This document shows, piece after piece, positions 17,517 through 26,053 of a stretch of 51,442 bases of DNA (position 1 is its first letter; every line of letters begins with the position of its first letter). The DNA comes from Armatimonadota bacterium (GTDB lineage: Bacteria > Armatimonadota > JAAZEB01). The translations under genes were made by a program, and so were the position numbers. The stretch spans positions 1 to 51,442 of the forward strand of contig JAAZEM010000059.1 of the NCBI GenBank assembly GCA_012512265.1, in the 5' to 3' direction. The notes beneath the pieces are model-generated. The model saw only the letters and a list, made by a program, of their open reading frames with translations, ran no database searches and was not told where the DNA came from.

Positions 17517-18553
17517 TCGCTCGGCTCTCCACGAAACAGACTGCGTAGGCCAGACACCCGGTTTCCAATCCCAAACAGTCCGCGCGCACGGCGCAGGCCG
17601 GAGTAGAGCATGCCGCGCAACGTGCGGGGTTCCTCTAGCGCGCTCACGGCAGCCACCCCCGCCACTTCTGGCGGCTCCGGGATCGCTTCTTCCTTTGGCG
17701 TGGCAGAGCCCGCACCTTTGCCGCCGGCCGACCCGGGGTCGTTGCCACGGCGCCCCTCCAGGCTTTCATCACGCTGGAGCAGGCTCAGGAGCTTGTCGCG
17801 CGCCACCTCCGGGCGCAGCGCGGTGAGGAGGCGCCCATCGTAGGCAAGGGAGATGTTGCCCGTTTCCTCCGAGACGACGAGCACGGCCGCGTCTGTCGTC
17901 TCCGCGAGGCCCAGCGCCGCGCGATGCCGCGTGTGCAGCGAGGAGCTGATCCGCGAGTTGTCCGAGAGCGGCAACACGCACTCTGCGGCGATCACCTCGT
18001 TCCCCCGGATGATCACGGCGCCGTCGTGCAGCGGCGTGCCAGGGTAGAAAATCGTCTCCAACAGCCGCGGCGTCACGGTAGCCCCCAGAGCGGTCCCGGT
18101 CGTCGCGATGTCATCGAGGCCATCATCCCGCTCGATCACCATCAGTGCCCCGAACCGGCGTTGTGAGAGCCGTTGCGCGGTCTCGATCAGCTCGTCGACT
18201 ACGGCACTCACATCTTCGCGGCGGAGCATCAACCCGCGCATTGCCCAGAACCGACCGCGCCCCACCTCTTCGAGCGCGTGACGAAGCTCCGGGTAGAACA
18301 GGATCACGATGGCGACCGTCGCCCCCGGGGTGGCGATGGTACCGAGGAGAAGGCTGAGCGTGCGGAACTCCACCCAGTCCGCAATCCGCGCGAAAAGGAA
18401 GAGGAGGACCAGGCCCCAGGCGAGCTGAACGGCACGTGTTCCCTTGATCAACATGATCACGTAGTAAATGATCACGGTCGAGATGAGCACGTCGAAAGCC
18501 GCCTGCCAGGGCAGGTTCGTGACGAAGTGGGTCACACCCTTGAGCATCTGCAT
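17513..18553 (-). CDS. cdaA: Diadenylate cyclase CdaA (c-di-AMP synthase)
   Basis: A 346 aa membrane enzyme making cyclic di-AMP from two ATP. Three hydrophobic segments lie in about residues 15-90, then a short coiled linker and the DAC domain with the catalytic D177-G178-A179 (LHDGAVII) and R209-H210-R211 (TRHRAALG) motifs. Residues about 255-346 form a Gly/Pro/Glu-rich and then Arg-rich tail that the usual ~270 aa CdaA lacks. Two ATGs six bases apart compete: 18553 (MQMLKG) and 18547 (MLKG), the latter with AGGG better spaced. The open frame continues upstream but without family-like sequence. It heads cdaA-cdaR-glmM behind a leader of about 210 bases. Confidence 0.95.
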   Translation of the reverse strand: MQMLKGVTHFVTNLPWQAAFDVLISTVIIYYVIMLIKGTRAVQLAWGLVLLFLFARIADWVEFRTLSLLLGTIATPGATVAIVILFYPELRHALEEVGRGRFWAMRGLMLRREDVSAVVDELIETAQRLSQRRFGALMVIERDDGLDDIATTGTALGATVTPRLLETIFYPGTPLHDGAVIIRGNEVIAAECVLPLSDNSRISSSLHTRHRAALGLAETTDAAVLVVSEETGNISLAYDGRLLTALRPEVARDKLLSLLQRDESLEGRRGNDPGSAGGKGAGSATPKEEAIPEPPEVAGVAAVSALEEPRTLRGMLYSGLRRARGLFGIGNRVSGLRSLFRGEPSD

Positions 18554-18764
18554 CCCTGGAGCGCGTTCTCCGCGGCGCCTGGCCGCTGCGCCCGAGAACG
18601 CGCGCTGAACCTGTTGCCTACCCGTTCGGGATCGCGCCGGCACGTCGCCGGATACACTGAAAGGGGACTTTATGCCCCGGAGGCATAACGGGTGGCTACG
18701 CCCGATTGCGGGGAAGGAACCGGCGTTCACCCCGCCAGGATTCCGCGATGGCCCGAACCACGTC
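18554..18764 (-). promoter_or_regulatory. Hairpin-rich leader of cdaA
   Basis: Read on the minus strand, the ~210-base leader has several local stems in a row: GCGGGG ... CCCCGC, CGGG-CGTAGCCA-CCCG, TTATGCC-TCCGG-GGCATAA, and GGGG-CATAAAGT-CCCC, which overlaps and competes with the preceding one. Mutually exclusive stems are typical of riboswitches or attenuators. It does not match the c-di-AMP (ydaO) consensus as I know it. Ligand and function unknown. Confidence 0.4.
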
Positions 18765-18770
18765 GCAACC

Positions 18771-18800
18771 ATGTTACCATATCGCGGAGGATAGGGTCAA
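18771..18800 (-). promoter_or_regulatory. Candidate promoter of cdaA-cdaR-glmM
   Basis: On the minus strand: TTGACC, 18-base spacer, TAACAT; start expected near 18764. Confidence 0.5.
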
Positions 18801-18971
18801 CGCCGCTCCTGCAGTTTTGTTAGAAAAGTCAGCGGGGCAAATGTTCCCACCTCACGCCTGCCCGTAAGGCCCGGGCGTGCCTCCCTTCCGCAGCCCTGGA
18901 ACATGAGGGACTGGTGTCAGCAGCGCAAAAACTAACTGCTCGAAAGCCTGAAGATTACGGCCGGAGACACC

Positions 18972-19004
18972 TATAATTGACAATAGAGAAAGCATCGATA
19001 ATAC
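18972..19004 (+). promoter_or_regulatory. Overlapping candidate promoters for the HD-GYP gene
   Basis: A consensus TTGACA (18977-18982) is followed after 16 bases by TAATAC (18999-19004). A perfect TATAAT (18972-18977) just upstream could be a second -10 element with a weak CTGAAG 18 bases before it. Confidence 0.55.
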
Positions 19005-19029
19005 CGTCGCGCCGTTCGGGAGGGTGGGC

Positions 19030-19623
19030 GTGGCCACAAAGAGATCTGGGGCCCGTCACTGGGTAAGAACAATGCATGCTCTGCGGAATGCGCCAGCGGC
19101 ACAGGCATTCCGGGAGCGCGATCACAGCCGCAGGGTGGCCGACCTGGCTGAGGCCGTCGCCACTGCGATGCGGCTCCCCGAGAAGGAGGTGGCCACTATC
19201 CGTCTGGCGGGCCTGCTCCATGATGTTGGCAACATCGGTCTTTCGGATGATATTCTCCTCAAGCCCGGGCCGCTCACCGAGGCAGAGTTTGGGCGCATTC
19301 GGGAGCATGTCGATCGCAGCGCGCGCGACTTCCGGGCTTTGGATGCCCTTCGGCCCGCCATTTCGATCGTGCGTCACCACCACGAACGGATGGATGGCTC
19401 GGGCTATCCGGAGGGGCTTCGCGGCAAGGAGATCCCTCTCGGCGCCCGCGTCGTGGCGGCGGCGGATGCCTACGTGATGATGACCGCTAATTTGCCCTGG
19501 CGCGCTGCCAAGTCGCATGAGGATGCCATCGCGGAGCTCCAGGAAGAGGCGGGCGCGCACCTGGACGAAGAGGTGGTCCAACAGCTCATCTCGGTTCTCC
19601 GCGCGCGTGGCAAAAGCGCTTAG
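19030..19623 (+). CDS. Stand-alone HD-GYP domain protein
   Basis: A protein of 197 aa consisting of little more than an HD-GYP domain, which in characterised members hydrolyses cyclic di-GMP. The HD metal site (LLHDVGNIGLSDDILLKPG), the HH pair and the GYP motif (HHHERMDGSGYPEGLRG) are intact, and the AAADAYVMMT segment is typical although the usual D-x-x-T near its end reads D-A-Y-V-M-M-T. There is no receiver or sensory domain, and the C-terminus is short. I prefer the GTG at 19030, with GGGAGG six bases upstream, to the GTG two codons earlier that overlaps that site. Monocistronic-looking, with its own promoter. Activity against cyclic di-GMP is inference; some HD-GYP proteins have other substrates. 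Confidence 0.88.
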   Translation: MATKRSGARHWVRTMHALRNAPAAQAFRERDHSRRVADLAEAVATAMRLPEKEVATIRLAGLLHDVGNIGLSDDILLKPGPLTEAEFGRIREHVDRSARDFRALDALRPAISIVRHHHERMDGSGYPEGLRGKEIPLGARVVAAADAYVMMTANLPWRAAKSHEDAIAELQEEAGAHLDEEVVQQLISVLRARGKSA

Positions 19624-19754
19624 CCAGCGCGTATCTGACGCCGGGCCTCACTGCCGGTTGCATCGTTCCTGGCGCAACTCGTGTCAGGTGACGGCAGGTT
19701 CCGCGAGGGCGGGGGCATTCCATCTCCAGAGAGCGAAAGGAGTAACGCGGTCTG

Positions 19755-20462
19755 ATGACGATTTCTTCGGATGAAGCCAAACGGCGTGCCGGCGAGAAGG
19801 CGGTGGAGTACATCTCCGACGAGATGGTGGTCGGCTTGGGCACTGGGTCTACCGTCTATTACTTCCTCCTCAAGCTTGGAGAGCGATGCCGCCAGGGCCT
19901 GCAGGTCGTGGGGGTGCCTACCTCGGTTGCCACAGAGCGGATTGCCAGGGAGCAGGGGATCCCTCTCGCGGATTCTTGGAGCGCGGTGGACATTGTGGTC
20001 GACGGCGCCGATGAGATCGATCCGCGGCTGAACTTGATCAAAGGGATGGGGGGCGCGCTGGTGCGCGAGAAGATCGTCGCGCAGGCCGCCGGGCGCATGA
20101 TAGTTGTTGGCGACGAGTCGAAGGTGGTGAAGCGCCTGGGTACCAACTTCCCACTCCCGGTGGAAGTGATCCCCTTTGGATGGGAAGCCACCGCCGTGCA
20201 GATCCGCCAGCTTGGCCTCGGACCCGTCCTGCGCCGCCAGGGGAATGAGCCGGTGCGCACGGATAATGGCAACTACCTGTTGGAATGCCACACGGGCCCT
20301 ATCGAGAACCCCGAGGAGCTGGCGCGCTCGCTGGAGGGGATTGCGGGGGTGGTCGGCCATGGGCTTTTCCTTGGCCTCGCCACGACAGCGATCATCGGCT
20401 CCGACCAGGGCACGCGCATCCTGCAGATCACGCCCGACAAAGACGAAGCGCCTCGCATGTGA
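19755..20462 (+). CDS. rpiA: Ribose-5-phosphate isomerase A
   Basis: A 235 aa enzyme interconverting ribose-5-phosphate and ribulose-5-phosphate in the pentose phosphate pathway. The phosphate-binding GLGTGSTVYYFL is at 27-38, the active-site DGADEIDP (catalytic Asp and Glu) near 83, the KGMGGALVREK motif near 95 (its Lys and Glu are catalytic), and DNGNYLLEC near 176. Length is normal. AAGGAG lies 12 bases before the ATG, a little far. It ends 23 bases from a convergent small membrane protein gene. Confidence 0.96.
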   Translation: MTISSDEAKRRAGEKAVEYISDEMVVGLGTGSTVYYFLLKLGERCRQGLQVVGVPTSVATERIAREQGIPLADSWSAVDIVVDGADEIDPRLNLIKGMGGALVREKIVAQAAGRMIVVGDESKVVKRLGTNFPLPVEVIPFGWEATAVQIRQLGLGPVLRRQGNEPVRTDNGNYLLECHTGPIENPEELARSLEGIAGVVGHGLFLGLATTAIIGSDQGTRILQITPDKDEAPRM

Positions 20463-20485
20463 GCGGGGCGCTGGCCCCTTGTTCC

Positions 20486-20872
20486 TCACCCGCGCTCGGC
20501 CAGAATGAGATAAACCCAGTTGGCCAGCACGAGGGCAACCGCGAGCGTGCGCGCCACCGCTGGCCGGCGCAACAAAGGCTCCGGGGAGAGCAGCGGGCGA
20601 TGGAGGATGCGCTCGCCTGCATCCAGGAGGAGCGCCACTGCCAATCCGACCGCGGCGAGCAGCACCAGGGGGTTGTTCGCCGCAGCGCCCGGCAGATCCA
20701 GCGCGGTGAGGGCCAGTACGCAGCGCGTCCCACCGCAGCTCGGGCACGGCCACCCGGTGAGCATGCGAAAGAGGCACGGCGGCAACGCCCCGTAGGGAGC
20801 GAGCAGCTTCAGCGCGGCGATGACGACGGCCGCCGCAGCAGCCAGCGGGGGAGCCCAGCGCCAGGCGCCCAT
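20486..20872 (-). CDS. DUF2752 membrane protein
   Basis: A 128 aa membrane protein with three predicted hydrophobic segments (about residues 8-24, 53-82 and 105-122). The DUF2752 hallmark PCPSCGGTR (residues 43-51) follows the TGWPC segment, and the preceding P-P-C-L-F motif is also typical. Function of the family is not established. The ATG begins 2 bases after the stop of the upstream Yip1-like gene, so the two are cotranscribed and perhaps coupled; no separate ribosome site is seen. Confidence 0.85.
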   Translation of the reverse strand: MGAWRWAPPLAAAAAVVIAALKLLAPYGALPPCLFRMLTGWPCPSCGGTRCVLALTALDLPGAAANNPLVLLAAVGLAVALLLDAGERILHRPLLSPEPLLRRPAVARTLAVALVLANWVYLILAERG

Positions 20873-20874
20873 CG

Positions 20875-21609
20875 CTACATCACGTTGGTCGCGCGCAGCA
20901 GGAAGGCCGCGGTGAAGAGCATCAGCATCCCCATCGCGCCGCAGCACGCCACCGCGGGGAGGAGCACTGCGAGCGCGCTTCGCCACCCCTCTGTCTGATG
21001 AGCCCGTGCCAAACCGATGATCAACAAGGTAAGCACCCCGATGACATAGATCAGCGGGCCAAGCACGGGGATGAAATAGGCCGCGTAGGCGCCTGCCGTA
21101 TAGCTCACCGTGCGCACGGTGATCACAAACTCGGGGCGTGCCCCGTTGAGCAGGTAGAGGATCCCGTGGAAAACGGCCGAGCTGAGCAAGATAACGACCA
21201 CGTTAATGAACGGCTCGAGGATGAACTGCATGGCCACGGCCTCGGGGGTGGTCTGAAACGCCTCCGCCATGTTGCGGAGCTGGGGGGGCAGCGTGGCCCT
21301 GCTGGCCCGCAGCATCGGCTGCTGAATCAGGACGTTCGCGAGCGCCTGAAGCCATCCAAAGAGCACCGCGTAGAGAAGGGGCCAGGTCACCGCCGCTGAA
21401 GTTGGGATGCGCGGGAAGAAGGCGTTCGGCGTGAACGTCGCCTCGCGCCACGTCTGCCACAGGGATGGGAAGAATCCAAGGCGCCCCGGGTTATCAAAGG
21501 GGATCTCCTCCCCATCCTCCGGCTGCAGGCCGGCGCCACAAACCGGACATGCGGGTGGCCGTTCCTCTGGGGGAAGATCTGCCCCGCAGCTCGGGCAGTG
21601 TTGTTCCAT
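20875..21609 (-). CDS. Yip1-family membrane protein with N-terminal zinc ribbon
   Basis: A 244 aa protein. The N-terminus is a double-CxxC zinc ribbon (CPSCGADL ... CPVCGAGL, residues 5-27). After a linker come five or so hydrophobic segments typical of the Yip1/YIF1 fold, including WPLLYAVLFGWLQALANV, INVVVILLSSAVFHGILYLL, TVSYTAGAYAAYFIPVLGPLIYVIGVLTLLIIGLA and a last helix near the C-terminus. This layout, zinc ribbon plus Yip1, is common in bacteria but has no settled function. GGAGGGAA sits just before the ATG. The DUF2752 gene follows directly. Confidence 0.88.
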   Translation of the reverse strand: MEQHCPSCGADLPPEERPPACPVCGAGLQPEDGEEIPFDNPGRLGFFPSLWQTWREATFTPNAFFPRIPTSAAVTWPLLYAVLFGWLQALANVLIQQPMLRASRATLPPQLRNMAEAFQTTPEAVAMQFILEPFINVVVILLSSAVFHGILYLLNGARPEFVITVRTVSYTAGAYAAYFIPVLGPLIYVIGVLTLLIIGLARAHQTEGWRSALAVLLPAVACCGAMGMLMLFTAAFLLRATNVM

Positions 21610-22015
21610 GCTTTCCCTCCACGCGCCGCAGGCTCGATTCACGCCGGCAGAGGAGCAAGCCTGCCGCCCTGAGTGCTGCCGGCTAGAGTGCGGCTCACCC
21701 CCATTATACACGGGTTCCTCTCCTTCTGCCAAGCGCATGCTCGCGTGGCCCGGATTCCGAGACAAGGTAGATCCGGGCGGTTGCCCACGCGCTCCTGTGA
21801 GATTCCGAACCCAGGATCAGGGCGGGCCTGCTCCCCAGGATCCCTCAGTACCGTCCGGCCCCTTCATCCGTGGCATCGACGCTGGTCTGCACCCCGGGAG
21901 AGCCCCCGATCCCCGCGCGCTCTAAGATCAGAGTAGCGTCTCTGCGGCAGACGTGGTATGATGAGGGTGTATCCGACCGTTGCGCGCCTGTCGCAGGCGC
22001 AGAGAGGAAACGCGC
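21610..22015. other. Gene-free stretch with repeat copy, upstream of the cyclophilin gene
   Basis: About 400 bases between divergent genes. It holds GGATTCCGAGACA (21752-21764; the reverse form is at about 32875-32887) and an ATCCGTGG repeat copy at 21861-21888. TATGAT at 21957-21962 could be the -10 box of the cyclophilin gene, but no good -35 box is seen. Confidence 0.4.
21861..21888 (+). repeat. ATCCGTGG-type interspersed repeat, copy B
   Basis: CCTTCATCCGTGGCATCGAC and a few following bases match the other three intergenic copies. Confidence 0.55.
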
Positions 22016-22501
22016 TTGGCACGCAAGCAATGGAACACCCCGCCGGCGATGCAGATCGACCCGGCGAAGAAGTATCGGGCCACCATCGTCACGAACCGGG
22101 GCACCATCGAGCTGGAGCTCTCCCCCGAGTTCGCGCCGAAGACAGTGAACAACTTTGTCTTCCTGTCACGCGAGGGCTTCTATGATGGCGTCACCTTCCA
22201 TCGCGTCATCAGCAACTTCATGATCCAGGGAGGCGACCCTACCGGCACCGGCTCTGGCGGCCCCGGCTATCGCTTCGAGGATGAAGTCCGCAACAACCCC
22301 CTGAAGCACGAGAAGGGCGTCATCTCCATGGCGAACGCCGGCCCGAATACGAATGGGAGCCAGTTCTTCATCACCCATTCTCCCCAACCCCATCTCAATG
22401 GCAAGCATACCGTATTCGGCAAGGTGGTGGCCGGCCAGGAGGTGGTGGACGCCATCCGCCAGGGTGATAGAATGGAGAAGGTCACGATTACCGAGGAGTG
22501 A
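22016..22501 (+). CDS. Cyclophilin-type peptidyl-prolyl isomerase
   Basis: A 161 aa cytoplasmic cyclophilin that isomerises proline peptide bonds. Core motifs are complete: the catalytic Arg in [26 protein letters not shown], and [11 protein letters not shown] prefer the TTG at 22016 (ARKQWNTPP...), which has GAGAGGAAA about 8 bases upstream and gives an N-terminus of the form seen in related proteins (xKQWxxPPxMxID); the ATG at 22049 would be shorter. The open frame reaches further upstream without family similarity. No signal peptide. The nicotinate phosphoribosyltransferase-like gene follows 24 bases later and is probably cotranscribed. Confidence 0.93.
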   Translation: MARKQWNTPPAMQIDPAKKYRATIVTNRGTIELELSPEFAPKTVNNFVFLSREGFYDGVTFHRVISNFMIQGGDPTGTGSGGPGYRFEDEVRNNPLKHEKGVISMANAGPNTNGSQFFITHSPQPHLNGKHTVFGKVVAGQEVVDAIRQGDRMEKVTITEE

Positions 22502-22525
22502 CCTATCGGGAGGGGAGCGAGCACG

Positions 22526-23917
22526 ATGAGTGTTTTCGACCGGAAGCGGCTTCCACCGGAGACGTTCAAGCTGGATGTGGAGCGCATGCGCCGCGGCTGG
22601 TATTCCGACAAGTACTTCGCGAACATCGTCACGCTCCTGACGCAACTCGCGCGCCACGGCTATCGGTATGAGGGCTCTGCCCGTGCCCTTGCCCGCCTCG
22701 GTTTGGACGCGGTCAGCGTGGACGTCGGCAACATCGAGGTGGAGATGCAGTGGTTCCCGCGTCGCAAGCCGTTCTGCATCGTTGCCGGTATCGATAAGGC
22801 TCTGGCGATCTTAAAGGAGTGTGCCGGCTACTTTGATGAAGACGGCCGCTTCGTCAACACCTTCGATCAGATGGAGGTCGACGCCGTCCACGACGGCTTC
22901 GTCGCGCCTTATGCCGGTGACCCGTCCCAAGTGACGCCCGTCCTTCGGGTCCGCGGGCGCTATCGTGACTTCGCGCTGTTGGAGACGCCGACACTGGGTG
23001 CGCTGACGCGCGGGAGCCGCATCGCCACGAATGTCTACGAAGTGCTCGAGGCGGCGCGCGGCAAGGCGGTGATGTTCTTCCCGGCGCGTTTCGACGCGCA
23101 CGAGGTACAGGCGGCCGATGGCTACGCCTACTGTATCGCCGTGGAGGTGTTCAACCGGCGCAATGGCCATCAACTGCGGGCGATGGTCTCCACCGATGCC
23201 CAGGGAGGATGGTGGGAGGGCGCCGGTGGGGGCACGATTGCCCATGCGGCAATCGCGTGCTTCCTGGGAGATACGGCGGAGATGATGCTCGCCTTCGCCT
23301 CGGTGATGCCGCCGGAGGTGCCCCGCGTCGCGCTCGTCGATTTCAACAACGACTGCGTGGGCGACTCGCTCCGCGTGATGGCAGCTCTGTTCGCCCGGTG
23401 GATGCAGCTCACTGATGAGGGTCGGCTGGAGGAAGCGCAGCGCTTCAAGCTGGCGGCCGTTCGCCCCGATACCGGCGCCAATCTGCGCGATGTGAGCGTG
23501 CCGCCCCTGGGCGACAGGCGCCTCGATGCTGGCGTCAACGCCCGGCTCGTCTTCACGCTCCGCGAAGCGATTGATAACGCCTGGCAGGCCTGGAATCTCC
23601 CGCGAAAGTGGCACTCGTGGGCGCAGAAGTGGTGCCGCGATGTGCGCATCATCGTCACCGGCGGGTTCAAGCCGGAGAAGATCCGCGAGTTTGAAGAGCT
23701 GGGCGTGCCGGTCGATATCTATGGCGTCGGCTCCTATCTCCTCTCCTCCTGCGACATCCATGGCACCAACAACGACTACACCGCCGATGTGGTGCGGGTG
23801 AAGGTGGATGGAAAATGGTACGACATGGCGAAGGCAGGCCGGGCCCCGGGGGTGAACCCCGCTCTGGAACCGGTTTCGGCCGCGGCCAGGGAGCGCGCGG
23901 AGCGGATGGCCGAGTGA
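22526..23917 (+). CDS. Nicotinate phosphoribosyltransferase family protein
   Basis: A 463 aa member of the nicotinate/quinolinate phosphoribosyltransferase superfamily, most likely feeding NAD salvage from nicotinate and PRPP. Diagnostic stretches are WYSDKYFANI near the N-terminus, TLGALTRGSRIATNVYEV, FFPARFDAHEVQAADGYAY, VDFNNDCVGDSL, IIVTGGFKPEKIREFEELGVPVDIYGVGS and TADVVRVKVDGKWYDMAK. The last two are typical of the pncB-like group. It belongs to the long-spaced bacterial group rather than E. coli PncB, so the exact substrate is not certain. GGGAGGGGAGC lies before the ATG. It converges on the glutamate dehydrogenase gene across a long hairpin. Confidence 0.88.
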   Translation: MSVFDRKRLPPETFKLDVERMRRGWYSDKYFANIVTLLTQLARHGYRYEGSARALARLGLDAVSVDVGNIEVEMQWFPRRKPFCIVAGIDKALAILKECAGYFDEDGRFVNTFDQMEVDAVHDGFVAPYAGDPSQVTPVLRVRGRYRDFALLETPTLGALTRGSRIATNVYEVLEAARGKAVMFFPARFDAHEVQAADGYAYCIAVEVFNRRNGHQLRAMVSTDAQGGWWEGAGGGTIAHAAIACFLGDTAEMMLAFASVMPPEVPRVALVDFNNDCVGDSLRVMAALFARWMQLTDEGRLEEAQRFKLAAVRPDTGANLRDVSVPPLGDRRLDAGVNARLVFTLREAIDNAWQAWNLPRKWHSWAQKWCRDVRIIVTGGFKPEKIREFEELGVPVDIYGVGSYLLSSCDIHGTNNDYTADVVRVKVDGKWYDMAKAGRAPGVNPALEPVSAAARERAERMAE

Positions 23918-23943
23918 GGCCCGGAGTGCCTCCCGGATAAGCG

Positions 23944-24000
23944 CGGAAGGGGGGGAAGAACCCGAAGAGAGAGCGCTCTCCTCGGGGCCTTCCCCCCTCC
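23944..24000. terminator. Long hairpin between convergent genes
   Basis: Outer arms GGAAGGGGGGGAAG and CCTTCCCCCCTCC enclose inner complementary stretches CCCGA and CGGG and AGAGAGCGCTCT. It fits a bidirectional terminator for the two convergent genes. No T-run. Confidence 0.65.
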
Positions 24001-24027
24001 TGATAAAACGCTCCTCTTTCGAGCGCG

Positions 24028-25275
24028 TTACACCCAGCCGCGGAGGCGGACCGCCTGCGCTACGCGGTCCACGGCTACCACGTAGGCGGCGAGCCTTGTA
24101 TGCACGTTCCGGCTCTCACGCACGCGTGCCACTCGCCAGAACGCCTCGGTCATCAGGTTGTCGAGGCGCCCGTGAACGGTGGGCAGATCCCAGTAGTAGC
24201 CGGTCACGTTTTGCACCCACTCGAAGTAGGAGACGGTGACCCCGCCGGCGTTGCACAGGAAGTCGGGAATGACGAAGATCCCTTTCTCGTGCAGGATACG
24301 GTCAGCTGCCGGAGTGGTAGGGCCGTTCGCTGCCTCGGCGATCACCTTCGCCTTCACCTCGCCGGCGTTGCGGCTGGTGATCACGTTTTCGAGCGCGGCG
24401 GGGCACAGGACGGTCACGTCAAGCAGGAGTAGCTCCTCGTTGGTGATCGGGGTGGTGCCGGGAAGGCCGGCCACGGAGCCGGTCGCCTTCTTATGCTCGA
24501 GCGCCATCTGCCAGTCGATGCCATCCGCGCGGTAGATGCCGCCGCAGCTGTCGCTGATGGCCACGACGCGCATCCCCAGCAGCTCGACGGCCAGCTGCGC
24601 CAGGTAGACGCCGGCATTGCCGTAGCCCTGGATGGCAAGCGTGCCATCCTTCAGCTCCAGGCCAAGCAGCTTGGCTGCCTCGCGAATGCAGTAGATAGCG
24701 CCGCGCGCCGTGGCATCGCCACGGCCCTGAGAGCCTCCCAGGATGAGCGGTTTGCCCGTGATGAGACCAGGCACGTTGTGCCCGGTCATCTTGCTGTATT
24801 CATCCATCATCCACGCCATGATCCGTGGCGTGGTGTAGACATCGGGCGCGGGAATGTCGCGCTCCTCGCCAATGAAGTTGCCCAGGGAGCGGATGTAGCC
24901 GCGCGCCAGCCGCTCGAGCTCGCCTTCGCTCATCTGCTTCGGGTTGCAGATGATCCCGCCTTTGCCGCCTCCGTAGGGCAGTCCCACCACCGCGGTCTTC
25001 CAGGTCATCCACGCCGCCAGGGCGCGCACGGTGTCGATCGTCTCCTCGGGGTGGAAGCGGATCCCGCCTTTGGTCGGTCCACACGCATCGTTATACTGGA
25101 CGCGAAACCCGGTGAAGATCTTGGTCGTGCCATCATCCATGCGGACTGGAATGGAGACGTGAAGCTCGCGCATCGGGACGCGGAGAAGCTGGTGCGTTGC
25201 GGGGTCGAGGTCCAGCACAGCGGCCGCCTCGTCCAACTGCGCTTGTGCGATTTCAAACGGGTTTAGTGATTCCAT
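24028..25275 (-). CDS. Glu/Leu/Phe/Val dehydrogenase, likely glutamate dehydrogenase
   Basis: A 415 aa enzyme, the usual length for hexameric glutamate dehydrogenase (oxidative deamination of glutamate to 2-oxoglutarate or the reverse). The substrate-site motif [11 protein letters not shown] and the catalytic glycine-rich [11 protein letters not shown] with its lysine are intact, and the dinucleotide-binding IQGYGNAG is near 215. The conserved [16 protein letters not shown] is near 342. Start chosen at the ATG giving [11 protein letters not shown] four codons earlier is an alternative, and the longer open frame upstream has no family-like sequence. A near-consensus promoter about 300 bases upstream implies a long leader. 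NAD or NADP preference cannot be judged. Confidence 0.93.
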   Translation of the reverse strand: MESLNPFEIAQAQLDEAAAVLDLDPATHQLLRVPMRELHVSIPVRMDDGTTKIFTGFRVQYNDACGPTKGGIRFHPEETIDTVRALAAWMTWKTAVVGLPYGGGKGGIICNPKQMSEGELERLARGYIRSLGNFIGEERDIPAPDVYTTPRIMAWMMDEYSKMTGHNVPGLITGKPLILGGSQGRGDATARGAIYCIREAAKLLGLELKDGTLAIQGYGNAGVYLAQLAVELLGMRVVAISDSCGGIYRADGIDWQMALEHKKATGSVAGLPGTTPITNEELLLLDVTVLCPAALENVITSRNAGEVKAKVIAEAANGPTTPAADRILHEKGIFVIPDFLCNAGGVTVSYFEWVQNVTGYYWDLPTVHGRLDNLMTEAFWRVARVRESRNVHTRLAAYVVAVDRVAQAVRLRGWV

Positions 25276-26053
25276 TGCTCGTTCCACGGGTGTTCTATCT
25301 TTCTCCTGCAGTTCATACCCAGAGCCGCCAGGGTTGCCAGCATCATCTCGCCCCTCAGCCTGCGCCCGCTTCATCCCTTCTCGCCCCGAGGCGGAAGGCA
25401 TCAGGGATCGGGCGGAGATGGGTCGAATCCCCACGCATTCCGCGAACCACCCCTTTGGCCGACCCCATCCTCCTGGGTGTCTCCAGACCAGCGCGACCGG
25501 CCGCCATGGGCCCAGCACGCGCGCGAGCCCTTCCAACACGCTGGGCAGCAGGCGGCAACCGGTTGCCGACAGCCGACTTATTATCCCCCAAATGGGCCGT
25601 AGTGTCAAGAGGGAAAACGCATGGCGATCCGACAAGCCATCGCGCGTGTGGCCCGATTAGGAAAATCGAAGCCTCTGGCCACCAGCCACCCGCCTATCAA
25701 CCGCGTGCAGTGAGGGCCTGTGTTCACCAGAGGTCGTGAGGGCGGCATCCTCGGGGCGGGTGCGTAGGCAGGAGCTGCCCCCCAGATGGACTCACCGGAC
25801 ATCGCGGCGGGCGGGCGATGCCCGGGATGATGCGCCCCGGATAACGCGGGCGAGGTGCGGGCGCGCATCACTCCGGAAGTGGGGTCGGCAGGCGCATTCG
25901 CGTCCGCCCCATCCGGCAGATCCCTCCATATCGAAAGGGAACAGCCTGGCGGGGGCGAACAACCGTCTGTAATCTCCTCCGGAGTCAGGATCGGAGCTCT
26001 TACCGCGCGACAGAACCCCTGCATTGGGGGCGAACTGGAGATAGGAGCCACGG
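25276..26053. other. Gene-free stretch between divergent gdh and URO-D genes
   Basis: About 780 bases. The left ~300 bases are the presumed gdh leader, which follows the minus-strand promoter at 25580-25608. The rest holds no supported gene; a 148-codon minus-strand open frame (25605-26051) is Pro/Arg/Ala-rich and looks like chance. A small CCCC-TGCATT-GGGG stem lies about 40 bases before the URO-D ATG. Confidence 0.4.
25580..25608 (-). promoter_or_regulatory. Near-consensus promoter of glutamate dehydrogenase gene
   Basis: On the minus strand: TTGACA, 17-base spacer, GATAAT. Expected start near 25573. Confidence 0.65.

Noticed and set aside
15274-17606. Long plus-strand open frames opposite glmM and cdaR
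   Set aside because: Shadows; the minus strand carries the complete cdaA-cdaR-glmM operon.
25320-25350. GATGCTGGCAACC in the gdh leader, like the SAM-I riboswitch core
   Set aside because: The surrounding helices and other conserved blocks of SAM-I are missing, and the gene is not a SAM or methionine gene.
25605-26051. 148-codon minus-strand open frame before the URO-D gene
   Set aside because: Composition like random high-GC translation, no ribosome site or motif.
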